This document shows, in pieces, positions 44,389 through 55,871 of a stretch of DNA of 64,000 nt. The DNA lies in assembly GCF_033807575.1 (NCBI RefSeq), contig NC_084725.1, positions 2,391,001 to 2,455,000 of the forward strand. The letters are read 5' to 3'. A program made the translations under genes and the position numbers. Every line of letters starts with the position of its first letter. Positions within the stretch are counted from its first letter, which is position 1. The notes below the pieces were generated by a model. The model had not been told where the DNA came from and ran no database searches. It saw only the letters and a program-made list of their open reading frames with translations. The DNA is from Cydia pomonella (taxonomy: Eukaryota; Arthropoda; Insecta; Lepidoptera; Tortricidae).

Positions 44389-44550
44389 ACAATCGTGATA
44401 TAATAGAGAAGTTGTCAGTCGAGTTGCTGAGTTGCCTAAGTAAGGTACGAGATTGAAAAGCTTAAAGGTATATGACTACTGTGTACAATAATTTTTCTAC
44501 GAGTCGTCTAAAATAACCCTTTTTTACTTTAAAACTTAAATAATTAATGA
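44389..44550. mobile_element. Hairpin MITE family (TACAATCGTGATATAAT), deleted copy
   Basis: Starts TACAATCGTGATATAATAG and resumes in the second arm (AGGTACGAGATTGAAAAGCT), then TTTTTCTACGAGTCGTCT. Part of the first arm is missing. Confidence 0.75.
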
Positions 44551-45206
44551 AAACTGGAGGGTATTTGCTCCTCATTAACGGATGTTATACCTGTTTCTAA
44601 GTATTTATTTATCTATATAAGTGTTTATATCGTCTCCTAGTACCGATATCGATAGTAGGTACTAGTTTTGCTTAGTTTGGGGATAGGCCGATCTGTGTAT
44701 GATTGTGTCGGCCTGTCGGGTCAATATTATTTTCGTTGTCTTGTTTCTGAACACTCTGTCACGCTTATAGTATGTATGTCTTCCATCAGATAAATAAAAA
44801 AGTCAAGTTCTATTGTATGATTTTCATTATAATTTATATGAGAAAATTTAATAATAAATTTTATCTCATACAAAAAGCTACACTCCGTCACATTTATTTA
44901 TTTTAGAATACCTTAGTAAAATATACCCAAATTATATTTTTCACGAATTGATAAACAAATCCTATTCCTTTGAGCGCCTAAAATAAAAGGCTGTTTATAT
45001 GTTTGTTTACGAAAACGAATAAATGCACCTATTTATATTCAAGACGTGTAGATACATCTATTCACTTGTGTGCGGATTTTGTGCGGCGCCTTCCCTCTAC
45101 TAACTTATTGGGCGTATTATGGTTGCAATAATCATGCACGAACTCGATACACTACATATGTCATTTTCTGACATGGCGGACTATTAAAAGTTGAGTGCTG
45201 TATCAG
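44551..45206. other. No gene recognised
   Basis: AT-rich; 44730-44880 resembles 38600-38720 (TTCGTTGTCTTGTTTCTGA, GTCACGCTT, AAATAAATAAA) and is probably another repeat. Confidence 0.4.
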
Positions 45207-45332
45207 GGGACCTACCGCGAAAACCGAAATTCGCAAATTGCGGGGATCTTTCTCTTTTACTCTCACTAACACGTAATGAGAGTGACAGAGAAAAATGCCC
45301 GCAATTGACGAATTTCGATTTTCCCGGTAGCC
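45207..45332. mobile_element. Hairpin MITE (GGGACCTACCGCGAAAA ends)
   Basis: Arms of about 58 bp: GGACCTACCGCGAAAACCGA ... TTTACTCTCACTA paired imperfectly with GAGAGTGACAGAG ... CGATTTTCCCGGTAGCC. The CTACCGCGAAA motif is also inside the AATAGGGA family elements. Confidence 0.75.
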
Positions 45333-45344
45333 GCCCAGCGGTTG

Positions 45345-45445
45345 CAGCATGGTTCCATTTTTATAAATTGTCACTATGCCCGTCACTTTCGCGCTTACAT
45401 ACTTGTTAGAACGTGACAGGCATGGTGACAAATGATAAAGAGCCG
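45345..45445 (-). repeat. Palindromic GTCACCATGCCTGTCAC repeat
   Basis: Minus-strand copy of the hairpin family (CTTTATCATTTGTCACCATG ... CATAGTGACAATTTATAAAA, GGAACCATGCTG). Confidence 0.8.
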
Positions 45446-46507
45446 ACCATCTTAGCCTTACGGGTCATGTCTTGCGCGATATAAATACAGAATGTTTATT
45501 TAGTCACCTGCGATTATTTGGCTTGAATACTTCATATAGAATAGGTCATACTGAGTAACTTTTATTATGGGACCAACCCCGAAATTGTGAAAAAAGTGTA
45601 CTCTCCCATAGAAAATGTTAAGGTCAGATATCAAAAATGTATGAAACAGACAATTTTTTCGCGATTTCTGGGTTGGTCTCATAGTAAAAGTTGCTCAGTG
45701 TGACCTATATATTCACCCCGTACATTATTGCAGGTGACTAAATGAAAACTCTAAGTATATCCTCTTAAGGCCCAGCCATAGAAATGAAAAATCCAAAATT
45801 TGCCACTGGAATTTGAACCTGTAGTGCACGGAATACAGTAGATTTTATTTTGTTTGAAAATTGCACGAAACAAAAATGCAACTCTGTCCTAATTGAATAT
45901 GATTTAAATTTCATCAACTGAATAAGTCCTATAGGTAGGACCTTGGGCCCTACGAGGATATAGCCATTTATCGAAACAGGACTTGAATCTGTGTTAAAGT
46001 AAATATAATTTGAAATCCTATTGACTCTGCATGTTCAACTTCTAACTTAATACAATTGACAAGACAGGAATGCCACCAATGGCCATCAGAATGATAAAGG
46101 TTATCATAAACAATACCGTAAACCGCACGCCGCCCATACAAATCATAATCAATTCATCACTTAGAGAAAACACTTATAATGCAACTTTGGAGGCGTATTC
46201 TGATTCTAACAACAGGTTATAAATTTGATCTGAATTTGATATAGATATGATTTAATGTCAAAAGTGATGTTGCTGGATAAAGTAATGTTGCTATGGAGTG
46301 GGGAATTAAAAGGAGTTATTTTTGATGACACTTCTTGTCTTGATGACCTTCTATAAATGTTGCTTTTGACTTGACGCTGACAGATCAATGATCAGTCAAT
46401 CAATCAATCATGTATTTATTTCGTTATCATAGAGTCATCATTATCGAGGTTTATATAAATCCACAACATATCCAGAATAAGCCTTATGTAGGACTAAGAT
46501 GGTGGGC
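45446..46507. other. No gene recognised
   Basis: AT-rich; a near-palindrome around 45555-45690 (GGGACCAACCC ... GGGTTGGTCTCATAGTAAAA) and a (TCAA)n run at 46392-46410. Confidence 0.4.
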
Positions 46508-46625
46508 TCTTTATCATTTGTCACCATGTCTGTCACGTTCTAACAAGTATGTAAGCGCGAAAGTGACGGGCATAGTGACAAGTGATAAAAATGGAACCAT
46601 ACTACCACCACTGAAGATTATAATT
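46508..46625 (+). repeat. Palindromic repeat, uninterrupted copy
   Basis: CTTTATCATTTGTCACCATG, CTGTCACGTTCTAACAAGTA, CGAAAGTGACGGGCATAGTG, then GGAACCATACTACCACCACT. It passes through the exact site where the Jockey element interrupts the copy at 24333. Confidence 0.8.
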
Positions 46626-47667
46626 TGATACCATTTTTATGTTATTTTAAGGTGCCGTAGGTTTTTGAAAAATAGTACCACTTTTTTAGATGACAATACG
46701 GTTGCCAAGAATATATTTAGCAATCTTTAGGATTTTCTCTAGTTACTTCATCGATTCGAATCCATTCGATTGATAGAATAAAATCTAAATCGCACATAGA
46801 TCTAAAACGCACTTTAAAAACTTGTAACAATTTATGCACAAAGACACAAATATGAAAATTGCATCTAAAAAAGCGCAATTTTATTTGTGAGAGATCTCGT
46901 CGAAACTTTTTCTTGTTTAAACTTACAACAAATTAAAATTCATAAACATAATACCCGCGGTCCGAGGACGCACATTCATCTCGCTTACTCTCAGTAAGAG
47001 CGAAAGAATAGCACAAACCTTAATAGGGCCTACCGCGAACCACGTTCGACGCATTGCCTCCCTGTCACACTTACGTACCAATTCACAAGCATGACAGAAA
47101 AGCAACACGTCGATGGCATTTCGTCAGCACTGATCAACGTGAGCCATTAACGCTCATTGGTGCTCACGATCGTCGTATTAAATTAAAATAAATACCATAT
47201 CAATTTGTTAATACAGAATCGAGCTCCTGTTCCGATACACGCAGAATACTAAGTGCTTTTTTATTGGAAGATTGACGCAGTGCTAAGTTAGGAGCTCAAT
47301 GAGTAACCGATACATAGTACACATTGTAAGTACTTGACACAGTACACTAATGTCATTATAATCATACAAATAATTGACCCGAACTTGAGTCAAAAGCTTT
47401 TTTAGTATGAGCATTTTGCGTCTTTTCTGACAATCGTACATCGACAAACGCCAAACGAAAAAAAGATGCTACGAAATGTCTCGTGACAATTTACGTTTTC
47501 TATCAACGATTATCATTTCTTTTTCATCAAAAGTTCAGTAAAATAAAAAAAATGCTTAAGTGTCGTGGAACACTCGATTGAAACAAAGTATATTATTATT
47601 GATAAACGTATTACATTATTGATTAATAAATAGAAAAAAAAATGTAATCGACTAAATTAGTATTTTA
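46626..47667. other. No gene; minor repeats
   Basis: 47280-47375 matches 43939-44040. 47215-47300 shares CGATACACGCAGAATACTAAG and TTTATTGGAAGATTG with 48165-48220. Confidence 0.45.
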
Positions 47668-47800
47668 TACAATCGTGGTATAATAGAGAGCTTTTCAGTC
47701 GAGTACCGTGTTTTGGCAACGAAGCTTGCTGAGTTGCCAAAGTGAGGTACGAGATTGAAAAGCTTGATTATATCACTATTACTAATATACTTTTTCTACG
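47668..47800. mobile_element. Hairpin MITE family, best-preserved copy
   Basis: CTTTTCAGTCGAGTACCGTG plus TTTTGGCAAC pairs with GTTGCCAAAG plus TGAGGTACGAGATTGAAAAG around GAAGCTTGCTGA. Ends TACAATCGTGG and TTTTTCTACGAGTC. Confidence 0.8.
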
Positions 47801-47849
47801 AGTCAATAAAAATAATACTTTAAACTAATAAAATATCTATAAATTAATA

Positions 47850-47935
47850 TCTGCATACACGTCCGGGGTTCGAACCCGGAACGTCGCTGTTATAAAGCTG
47901 TTGTGTGATAACTCCGCCACAATGGAATATACCTA
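47850..47935 (-). repeat. tRNA-like relic or SINE head
   Basis: Minus strand: TGGCGGAGTTA (A-box-like), a partial anticodon arm, then a perfect T arm CCGGG-TTCGAAC-CCCGG. The 5' and 3' acceptor strands do not pair, so it is not a functional tRNA gene. Confidence 0.5.
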
Positions 47936-49118
47936 CGTAAGTCGGTGAAATTAGGCTACTTATTCTCGACAAAGAATTTAAATGAGAAAAGGTCGTGACG
48001 GGTTTTCGTGAAGGAAAAATCTTTCATTTATTTTCGCCTAGCCCCCATCTGCCAACCGTCCGTTAAGAAACTACGTTCCAATATCGAAATCGGTGATTAT
48101 ATGTTTCACAGAAAAGCCTATTTCCAGATGAAATTCATTTCAAATTGTGAAAACAGAATGGGCATCCAGCCCGACACACGCAGAATACTAAGCGGATATT
48201 TATTGGAAGATTGGTGCAGAATTTTATATGCAGTTGTGTAAAGATGTAAACAAATGAACAGTTTGGTCAGTTACTGCATATTCTGAGTCCGATTTATGGA
48301 ATAACTTTAAATGCTTGAGTCTGCTGAGTATTTTCTTCCCTATCAAAAAATCCCTAACAAAAAAATGAGTATTTGTTTTTTTAGCAACATGTAAATTGGA
48401 TGTAGTAAACACCCCTATAGTGGAACAGGCACCAGTAATAGGACGGTATAGACAAATCCTGTGAAATAAGTATTTATCATCACTTTGTAAACACTGGCAA
48501 CATTTTACCATAAACAAGATCCATAGAGCTGCTTAAGTTTGATGTTTCGTTGGTTTTTCTTTATTTTAAACTTAATGGCCATACGTCCTATGACTAGAGC
48601 AAAAAAAACATGGTTTTTATTTGTAAATAATATTGAAACCAATTGGCAGTATCTTTCATTAAATACATTGAAAACATAAAGGATGAATAGAAAATAGCAA
48701 AATACTCCAAATTTTATCTTAAAATGTCCTCTTAAAACTCTTGATAGTTACATACATAGCTACTTCTATTCGTCATAAGCTATTATCCGACAAAATGTTC
48801 CGAGGTTTATGTTACGATTGATTCCCTTATGAAATTTATTCATGTTAACTTTCAAAGTAAATAGCTTATTCTTATTAGCAATATGTATTTGGTGGTTTCT
48901 ACGCTCTATCAACCCTGGAGCCTATTTTTGAATTTCGACCGCTCGATTTCGGCACACGAAAATCTGTGGAAAACGGCGAAATGCTATTTGAGTCGATTAA
49001 CTTCAAACTCAGCTAAATCTAACTATCAGATTTTGGAATTTTGGCACTAGGAAAAGGTGATAGATATTCCCTAAGAGGGCCGAATGGATATATCCGAGTT
49101 TTGAAGTTATACGACTCA
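47936..49118. other. No gene; minor repeat
   Basis: 48408-48470 matches 58315-58380 in reverse (GGATTTGTCTATACC, TTACTGGTGCCTGTTCCA). The remainder is AT-rich with no coding features. Confidence 0.4.
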
Positions 49119-49662
49119 TTTTTAGGGTTCCGTAGCCAAATGGCAAAAAACGGAACCCTTATAGATTCGTCATGTCCGTCTGTCTGTCCGATTATGTCAC
49201 AGCCACTTTTTTCCGAAACTATAAGAGCTATACTGTTCAAACTTGGTAAGTAGATGTATTCTATGAACCGCATTAAGATGTTTACACAAAAATAGAAAAA
49301 AAAAAACAATAAATTTTGGGGGTTCCCCATACTTAGAACTGAAACTCAAAAAATCTTTTTTCATCAAACCCAAACGTGTGGGGTATCTATGGATAGGTCT
49401 TCAAAAATGATATTTAGGTTTCTAATATAATTTTTCCTAAACTGAATAGTTTGCGCGAGAGACACTTCCAAAGTGAAAAAAAGTGAAGTAACTTCTAAAA
49501 TAACGGAATGAAAAATCTAAAAAAAATATATGATATACATTACCATGCAAACTTCCAACGAAAATTGGTTTGAACCAGATCTAGTAAGTAGTTTTTTTAA
49601 TACGTCATAAATGGTACGGAACCCTTCATGGGCGAGTCCGACTCGCACTTGGCCGCTTTTTG
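49119..49662 (-). repeat. Long interspersed noncoding repeat, GGGTTCCG hairpin, near full length
   Basis: Minus strand: starts AAAAAGCGGCCAAGTGCGAG (with a GCGAGTCGGACTCGC hairpin), ends CTATAAGGGTTCCGTTTTTT, GCCATTTGGCTACGGAACCC then TAAA. Hairpins at both ends, no ORF. Well known across Lepidoptera as I recall; the class is unresolved, with hairpin plus CTAA-like end compatible with a non-autonomous Helitron. Confidence 0.7.
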
Positions 49663-49713
49663 AAGTACGAGCGATAGAAATTGGGGATCGAATGGTATTG
49701 ACCACTCGTTTTC

Positions 49714-50062
49714 AATAGGGAGTATTACTGCAATGTTCTGCCGCCAGAGTGCAGCACTAGCACCTTTCGTAAACCATACAGTAACATTATATACTGTGTC
49801 TTAAACTGTTTTTTGACAAGTTTTCACAGATAATAAAATATGAGACTGATGCATCAAGGCGGTTTGTTTACAAAGGGCCTACCGGGAAACGCGAAAATCG
49901 AAATATTAGTTATCTGCCTCATCATCGCTCGAATATATTCAAGAGTGATAGAGAGGTTATATAACGAAATTTCGATTTTCTTGTTTCGCGGTAGATCCTC
50001 AGATTCTGATCGATTGTGGTAGTGGCGCCCCCTACGCAGAGTTTCGCGTAATATTCCCTATT
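49714..50062. mobile_element. Full-length MITE, AATAGGGA-TIR family
   Basis: AATAGGGAGTATTAC at the left pairs with GTAATATTCCCTATT at the right. Internal blocks are shared with 4937-5190 and 9394-9562. It holds an inner inverted repeat around CTACCGGGAAACGCGAAAATC / GATTTTCTTGTTTCGCGGTAG. TSD unclear because the termini are palindromic. Confidence 0.8.
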
Positions 50063-50526
50063 TTATTAGTAGAATTGTAATGCCTATTAATGAAGATAGT
50101 ATTAAAGCGAAAATACAGCGATATAAAATCAAAAATAGATACTCTGTTTTATTAAAATTTACATAATTATAATATACGATCTTTGGCTATTCTGAAAATA
50201 CAATTTACAAAGTTAATCGTACTGTAAGTATACCTAGAGGAATTTTTTTCTGTAGTGTCTGCAGGAAACTAGGATAGAAAGGAAAGTCACGTCTACACCC
50301 TAGAGTGGACGTTCGAATTCGTTAAGCTGAAGTAATTAAAAGAAAAACTGTTCAGTCCGTTTTAAGGATAAAAAAAGAGAAATACCTAGTTCACTGTAAA
50401 AGTATCTCTCGTTTTGCATAATAATTAGTTCTCATCCGTATAATTCATTATATACTTAGTTCATTTTATCTTGTCTTAACGAATAGTCTAGATCTTATTT
50501 AATTTTCGAAAGCGACAAGTTAATAC
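50063..50526. other. No gene recognised
   Basis: AT-rich without recognised repeats. Confidence 0.4.
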
Positions 50527-50535
50527 TATTAGTGA

Positions 50536-50797
50536 CGACCGGTCTGGCCTAGTGGGTAGTGACCCTGCCTACGAAGCCGATGGTCCCGGGTTCAAATCCT
50601 GGTAAGGGCATTTATTCGTGTGATGAGCATGGATATTTGTTCCTGAGTCATGGGTGTTTTCTATGTATTTAAGTATTTATAAATATTTATATATTATATA
50701 TATCGTTGTCTAAGTACCCTCAACACAAGCCTTATTGAGCTTACTGTGGGACTTAGTCAATTTGTGTAATAATGTCCTATAATATTTATTTATTATT
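50536..50797 (+). mobile_element. tRNA-headed SINE, family A, full length with TSD
   Basis: Head: A box TGGCCTAGTGG, B box GGTTCAAATCC; body TTCCTGAGTCATGGGTGTTT; end CTTATTGAGCTTACTGTGGG; TATT-type tail. TATTAGTGA repeats at 50527-50535 and 50798-50806. The cleanest copy of the family in the window. Confidence 0.92.
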
Positions 50798-50806
50798 TAT
50801 TAGTGA

Positions 50807-51296
50807 TTTACATACAAAATTAATAATAGTATTTTTGTAGATTGTATCTTATTATGCAATAAGCCTAGATGTTAGTTTTAAAATAAATTCCTACAAGTTC
50901 AAACAGGTCCTCTTGATTGTTCAAAAACTTATGAGAAAGTTGCATTTTATCCACATGTGGGGCAAAGTAATCAGATGCAAATTTTGAGTTGTTTTCTTCT
51001 GTTTGCTGGTATAATTGACTTTTAAATGATGATTTTGAATGATACATTCTTTATTACGTTAATTAGAATTTGATTTTATTGGTATTTCATAGTTAGTATT
51101 TTCCTCGCGTTGGTGTGATGAAAAATGTTGTGTTTCACTCGGAGGCAAAGTTTGTTTAACCCTCGCAACGCTCAAGATTCCACTTCTCAAACCACTCGAT
51201 ACGTTCATGGTTAAAAGTTTGGAATCTTTCGCTTGCTCGGGTATCAATATTAGCACGAGCGGTTAAACAACAACTTTTCCCCCTTGTAAAACTATT
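50807..51296. other. No gene recognised
   Basis: AT-rich with short open frames on the minus strand lacking family features. Confidence 0.35.
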
Positions 51297-51402
51297 ATGA
51301 TATAGCAAACAAACAAGCAGACGAATCGCCTGATGGTAAGCTATTACCGTTGCCCATGGACACCTGCAACACCAGAGGGGTTGCAAGTGCTTTACCGGCC
51401 TT
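51297..51402 (+). repeat. Interspersed repeat related to the LINE-tail family
   Basis: CAAACAAACAAGCAGACGAA, CGCCTGATGGTAAGCTATTA, then CCATGGACACCTGCAACACC and AGGGGTTGCAAGTGC. Its layout parallels the 14711 family, but the sequence is a distinct subfamily. Confidence 0.6.
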
Positions 51403-52010
51403 TTTACTAGCGTATGCGTATATACGCGCGTGCAAGCTCGTAAAAACCAAATGTAGGGAAATGCATCGCAGGTGTTCGCTCGTACCGCCGAAACGACCAT
51501 ACCTTTAAGAAGGCAGTATGCTCTTATCTCGAAGGTTTGAAGGTCGTATCGGTATACGAATATTGTTTTTCATTTTTAATATACACGTACCTATAACAAT
51601 ACCTATGTTTAATATCCAAAAACAAAGAAATAAACATACATAATAAAACTTATTAACAACTTAAGAGCCCTTAATCCTTGGAGCGTTCTCCGATTTCACG
51701 AAATAACGCTCGATAGATGGCGTTGGCGCTCGGTACGCGAGCGCCGGCAACGCGACGCGCGTTTCAATGCAGACTAGAATAATCTTGATAGTTTTCAATA
51801 TAATTTCAAGCAACATTAATTTTAGTGTCATATGATATCATATGGGCACTCTTTATTTTATTGTATATGCACAGTAGTTTTTTTTTTATGTACACTACTA
51901 CTAAGTGTACAGACTACAGAGTGTACTATAACCCTTGCTCTTTATTCTGTCTCTTTCACACCAATGGAAAATGAAGAAGTTACTAAATGACTGCAGGTAT
52001 AAATAAAGTA
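51403..52010. other. No gene recognised
   Basis: A GC-rich inverted repeat (TTGGCGCTCGGTACGCGAGCGCCGGCAA) lies near 51722; otherwise AT-rich. Confidence 0.4.
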
Positions 52011-52452
52011 TATTAGTGCGATAGAGAGACAGATAGTGTTTCGTTGTCGTATCGTAAACGATTGGCATGTTGGCCACACACTTGCTTAGTGCCTAGCCAA
52101 AATACCAATCGTTTGCGTATATTAGTGCGATAGAGAGAGAGTAGTGTTTCGTTGTCGTATCGTAAACGATTGGCATGTTGGCTACGCACCCATGATACCT
52201 AGCCAAGAAGCCAATCGATTGCGCATATTAGTGCGATAGAGAGACAGATAGTGTTTCCTTGTCGTATCGTAAACGTTTGGCATGTTGGCTACGCACCCAT
52301 GCTGCCCAGCCAAGATGCCAACCGTTTGTGCATATTAGTACGAGAGAGAGACAGATAGTGTTTCGTTGTCGTATCGATTGGCATGGTGGCTACGCACCCA
52401 TGCTGCGTAGTCAAGATGCCAATCGTTTGCGCACATTAGTGCTATAGAGTTT
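52011..52452 (+). repeat. 107-bp minisatellite with internal hairpins, about four copies
   Basis: TATTAGTGCGATAGAGAGAC recurs at 52011, 52118, 52226 and 52333 (last as TATTAGTACGAGAG) and partly at 52434. Each unit contains AAACGATTGGCATG and, 40 bp on, its reverse complement CATGCCAATCGTTT (variants), so each unit can form a hairpin. The unit motif also appears singly near 63330. Confidence 0.92.
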
Positions 52453-52462
52453 CAGTGTTATT

Positions 52463-55400
52463 TGAAATCACGTTAGGGTTTGTATTATTATTTTTGACCC
52501 GAATGAAGTCCATCCAGGTTCTTATGATGGAGTCAGGAGTTGGTCACCAGAACTCCTAATCTACTCATTATAATTCCATCGTGCTTGGGCTCAAAAGATT
52601 TGCCCTGACGAACACCATCGATCTAGATGAGGTCCAGGGTCTCATGACGGAGTCAGGAGTTGGTCACCAGAACTCCTAATCTACTCATCATAACTCCATC
52701 GAGTTTGGGCTCAATAGATTTACCCTGATGAGCACCATCAATCTAGATGAAGTCCAGGGTCTCATGATGGAGTCAGGAGTAGGTCACTAGAACTCCTAAT
52801 CTACTCATTATAATTCCATCGTATTCGCGCTCAATAGATTTGCCCTGACGAGTACCATCGATCTAAATGAAGTCCAGGGTCTCATGATGGAGTCAGGAGT
52901 TGGTCACCAGAACTCCTAATCTACTCATTATAATTCCATCGTGTTTGGGCTCAAAAGATTTGCCCTGACGAGTACCATCGATCTAGATGAAGTCCAGGGT
53001 CTCATGATGGAGTCAGGAGTTGGTCACCATAATTCCTAATCTACTCATCATAACTCCATCGTGTTTGGGCTCAATAGATTTGCCCTCACGAGCACCATCA
53101 ATCTAGATGATGTTCAGGGTCTCATGATGGAGTCAGGAGTTGGTCACTAGAACTCCTAATCTTCTCATTATAATTCCATCGTGTTTGGGCTCAAAAGATT
53201 TGCCCTGACGAGTACCATCGATCTAGATGAAGTCCAGGGTCTCATGATGGAGTCAGGAGTTGGTCACCAGAACTCCTAATCTACTCATTATAATTCCATC
53301 GTGTTTGGGCTCAAAAGATTTGCCCTGACGAGTACCATCGATCTAGATGAAGTACAGGGTCTCATGATGGAGTCAGGAGTTGGTCACCATAATTCCTAAT
53401 CTACTCATCATAACTCCATCGTGTTTGGGCTCAATAGATTTGCCCTCACGAGCACCATCAATCTAGATGATGTTCAGGGTCTCATGATGGAGTCAGGAGT
53501 TGGTCACTAGAACTCCTAATCTACTCATTATAATTCCATCGTGTTTGGGCTCAAAAGATTTGCCCTGACGAGTACCATCGATCTAGATGAAGTCCAGGGT
53601 CTCATGATGGAGTCAGGAGTTGGTCACCATAATTCCTAATCTACTCATCATAACTCCATCGTGTTTGGGCTCAATAGATTTGCCCTCACGAGCACCATCA
53701 ATCTAGATGATGTTCAGGGTCTCATGATGGAGTCAGGAGTTGGTCACTAGAACTCCTAATCTACTCATTATAATTCCATCGTGTTTGGGCTCAAAAGATT
53801 TGCCCTGACGAGTACCATCGATCTAGATGAAGTCCAGGGTCTCATGATGGAGTCAGGAGTTGGTCACCAGAACTCGTAATCTATTTATCATAACTCCATC
53901 GTGTTTGGGCTCAATAGATTTACTCCGACAAGCACCATCAAATTACCATTATGATGAATAGATTAGGAGTTCTGGTGACCAACTACTGAGTCCATCATGA
54001 GACCCTCGACTTAATCTAGATCGATGGTACTCGTCAGGGCAAATCTTTTGAGCCCAAACACGATGGAGTTATGATGAATAGACTAGGAGTTCTGGTGATC
54101 AACTCCTGAGTCCATCATGAGACCCTGGACCTGATCTAGATTGATGGTGCTCGTCAGGGCAACTCTATTGAGCCCATACACGATGGAGTTATGATGAGTA
54201 GATTAGGAGTTCTGGTGACCAACTCCTGACTCCATCATGAGACCCTGGACCTCATCTAGATCGATGGTTCTCGTCAGGGCAAATCTTTTGAGCCCAAATA
54301 CGTTGGAATTATAATGAGTAGATTAGGAGTTCTAGTGACCAACTCCTGACTCCATCATGAGACCCTGGACTTTATCTAGATTGATGATGCTCGTCAGGGC
54401 AAATCTATTGAGCCCAAACACGATGAGGTTATGATGAGTAGTTTAGGAGTTCTGGTGACCAACTCCTGACTCCATCATGAGACCCTGGACCTCATCTAGA
54501 TCGATGGTGTTCATCAGGGCAAATCTATTGAGCCCAAACACGATGGAGTTATGATGAGTAGATTAGGAGTTCTGGTGACCAACTCCTGACTCCATCATGA
54601 GACCCTGGACCTCATCTAGATCGATGGTGCTCATCAGGGCAAATCTTTTGAGCCCAAACACGTTGGAATTATAATGAGTAGATTAGGAGTTCTAGTGACC
54701 AACTCCTGACTCCATCATGAGACCCTGGACTTTATCTAGATTGATGATGCTCGTCAGGGCAAATCTATTGAGCCCGAACACGATGAGGTTATGATGAGTA
54801 GATTAGGAGTTCTGGTGACCAACTCCTGACTCCATCATGAGACCCTGGGCTTCATCTAGATCGATGGTGTTCATCAGGGCAAATCTATTGAGCCCAAACA
54901 CGATGGAGTTATGATGAGTAGATTAGGAGTTCTGGTAACCAGCTCCTGACTCCATCATGATACCCTGGACCTCATCTAGATTGATGGTGCTCGTCAGGGC
55001 AACTCTATTGAACCCAAACACGATGGAGTTATGATGAGTAGATTAGGAGTTCTGGTGACCAGCTCCTGACTCCATCATGAGACCCTGGACCTCATCTAGA
55101 TTGAAGGTGCTCGTCAGGGCAACTCTATTGAGCCCAAACACGATGGAGTTATGATGAGTAGAGTAGGAGTTCTGGTGACCAACTCCTGACTCCATCATGA
55201 GACCCTGGACCTCATCTAGATCGATGGTGCTCATCAGGGCAAATCTTTTGAGCCCAAACACGTTGGAATTATAATGAGTAGATTAGGAGTTCTAGTGACC
55301 AACTCCTGACTCCATCATGAGACCCTGGACTTTATCTAGATTGATGATGCTCGTCAGGGCAAATCTATTGAGCCCGAACACGATGAGGTTATGATGAGTA

Positions 55401-55855
55401 GTTTAGGAGTTCTGGTGACCAACTCCTGACTCCATCATGAGACCCTGGGCCTCATCTAGATCGATGGTGTTCATCAGGGCAAATCTATTGAGCCCAAACA
55501 CGATGGAGTTATGATGAGTAGATTAGGAGTTCTGGTGACCAGCTCCTGACTCCATCATGAGACCCTGGACCTCATCTAGATTGAAGGTGCTCATCAGGGC
55601 AACTCTGTTGAGCCCAAACACGATGGAATTATAATGAGTAGATTAGGAGTTCTAGTGACCAACTCCTGACTCCATCATGAGACCCTGGACCTCATCTAGA
55701 TCGATGGTGTTCGTCAGGGCAAATCTTTTGAGCCCAAACACGATGGGATTATAATTAGTAGATTAGGAGTTCTGGTGACCAACTCCTGACTCCATCATGA
55801 GAACTTGGACTTCATCCGGGTCAAAAATAATAATGCAAACCCTAACGTAATTTCA
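52463..55855. mobile_element. Foldback-like element: two inverted 120-bp satellite arrays with TIR
   Basis: Left array 52500-53940 (12 units of 120 bp) and right array 53941-55818 (about 15.7 units) are in opposite orientation with almost no spacer. Outside the arrays a 38-bp terminal inverted repeat (TGAAATCACGTTAGGGTTTG..., two mismatches) caps both ends. The arrangement matches foldback elements (FB, Galileo), whose long TIRs are built of tandem subrepeats. There is no coding capacity: one frame of the unit is open except for a recurring stop. The candidate TSD (AGTGTTATT/AGTGAAAAT) is poor. Confidence 0.8.
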
Positions 55856-55871
55856 AGTGAAAATGCGTTTT

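Noticed and set aside
50536..50610. tRNA gene (A and B boxes)
   Set aside because: The head is part of a dispersed SINE with body, tail and TSD; acceptor stem pairing is absent. The same applies to 19981, 28942, 29591, 60538 and 61933.
55043..55261. 72-residue minus-strand frame with two 40-residue repeats
   Set aside because: It is the 120-bp satellite unit; most units have an in-frame TAA and only point changes open this stretch.
52463..55855. CRISPR-like array
   Set aside because: The units are contiguous 120-bp satellites without unique spacers, in a eukaryotic genome.
52454..55864. 9-bp TSD for the foldback element (AGTGTTATT and AGTGAAAAT)
   Set aside because: Only six of nine positions agree, and the left one lies within the minisatellite unit, so it is not convincing.
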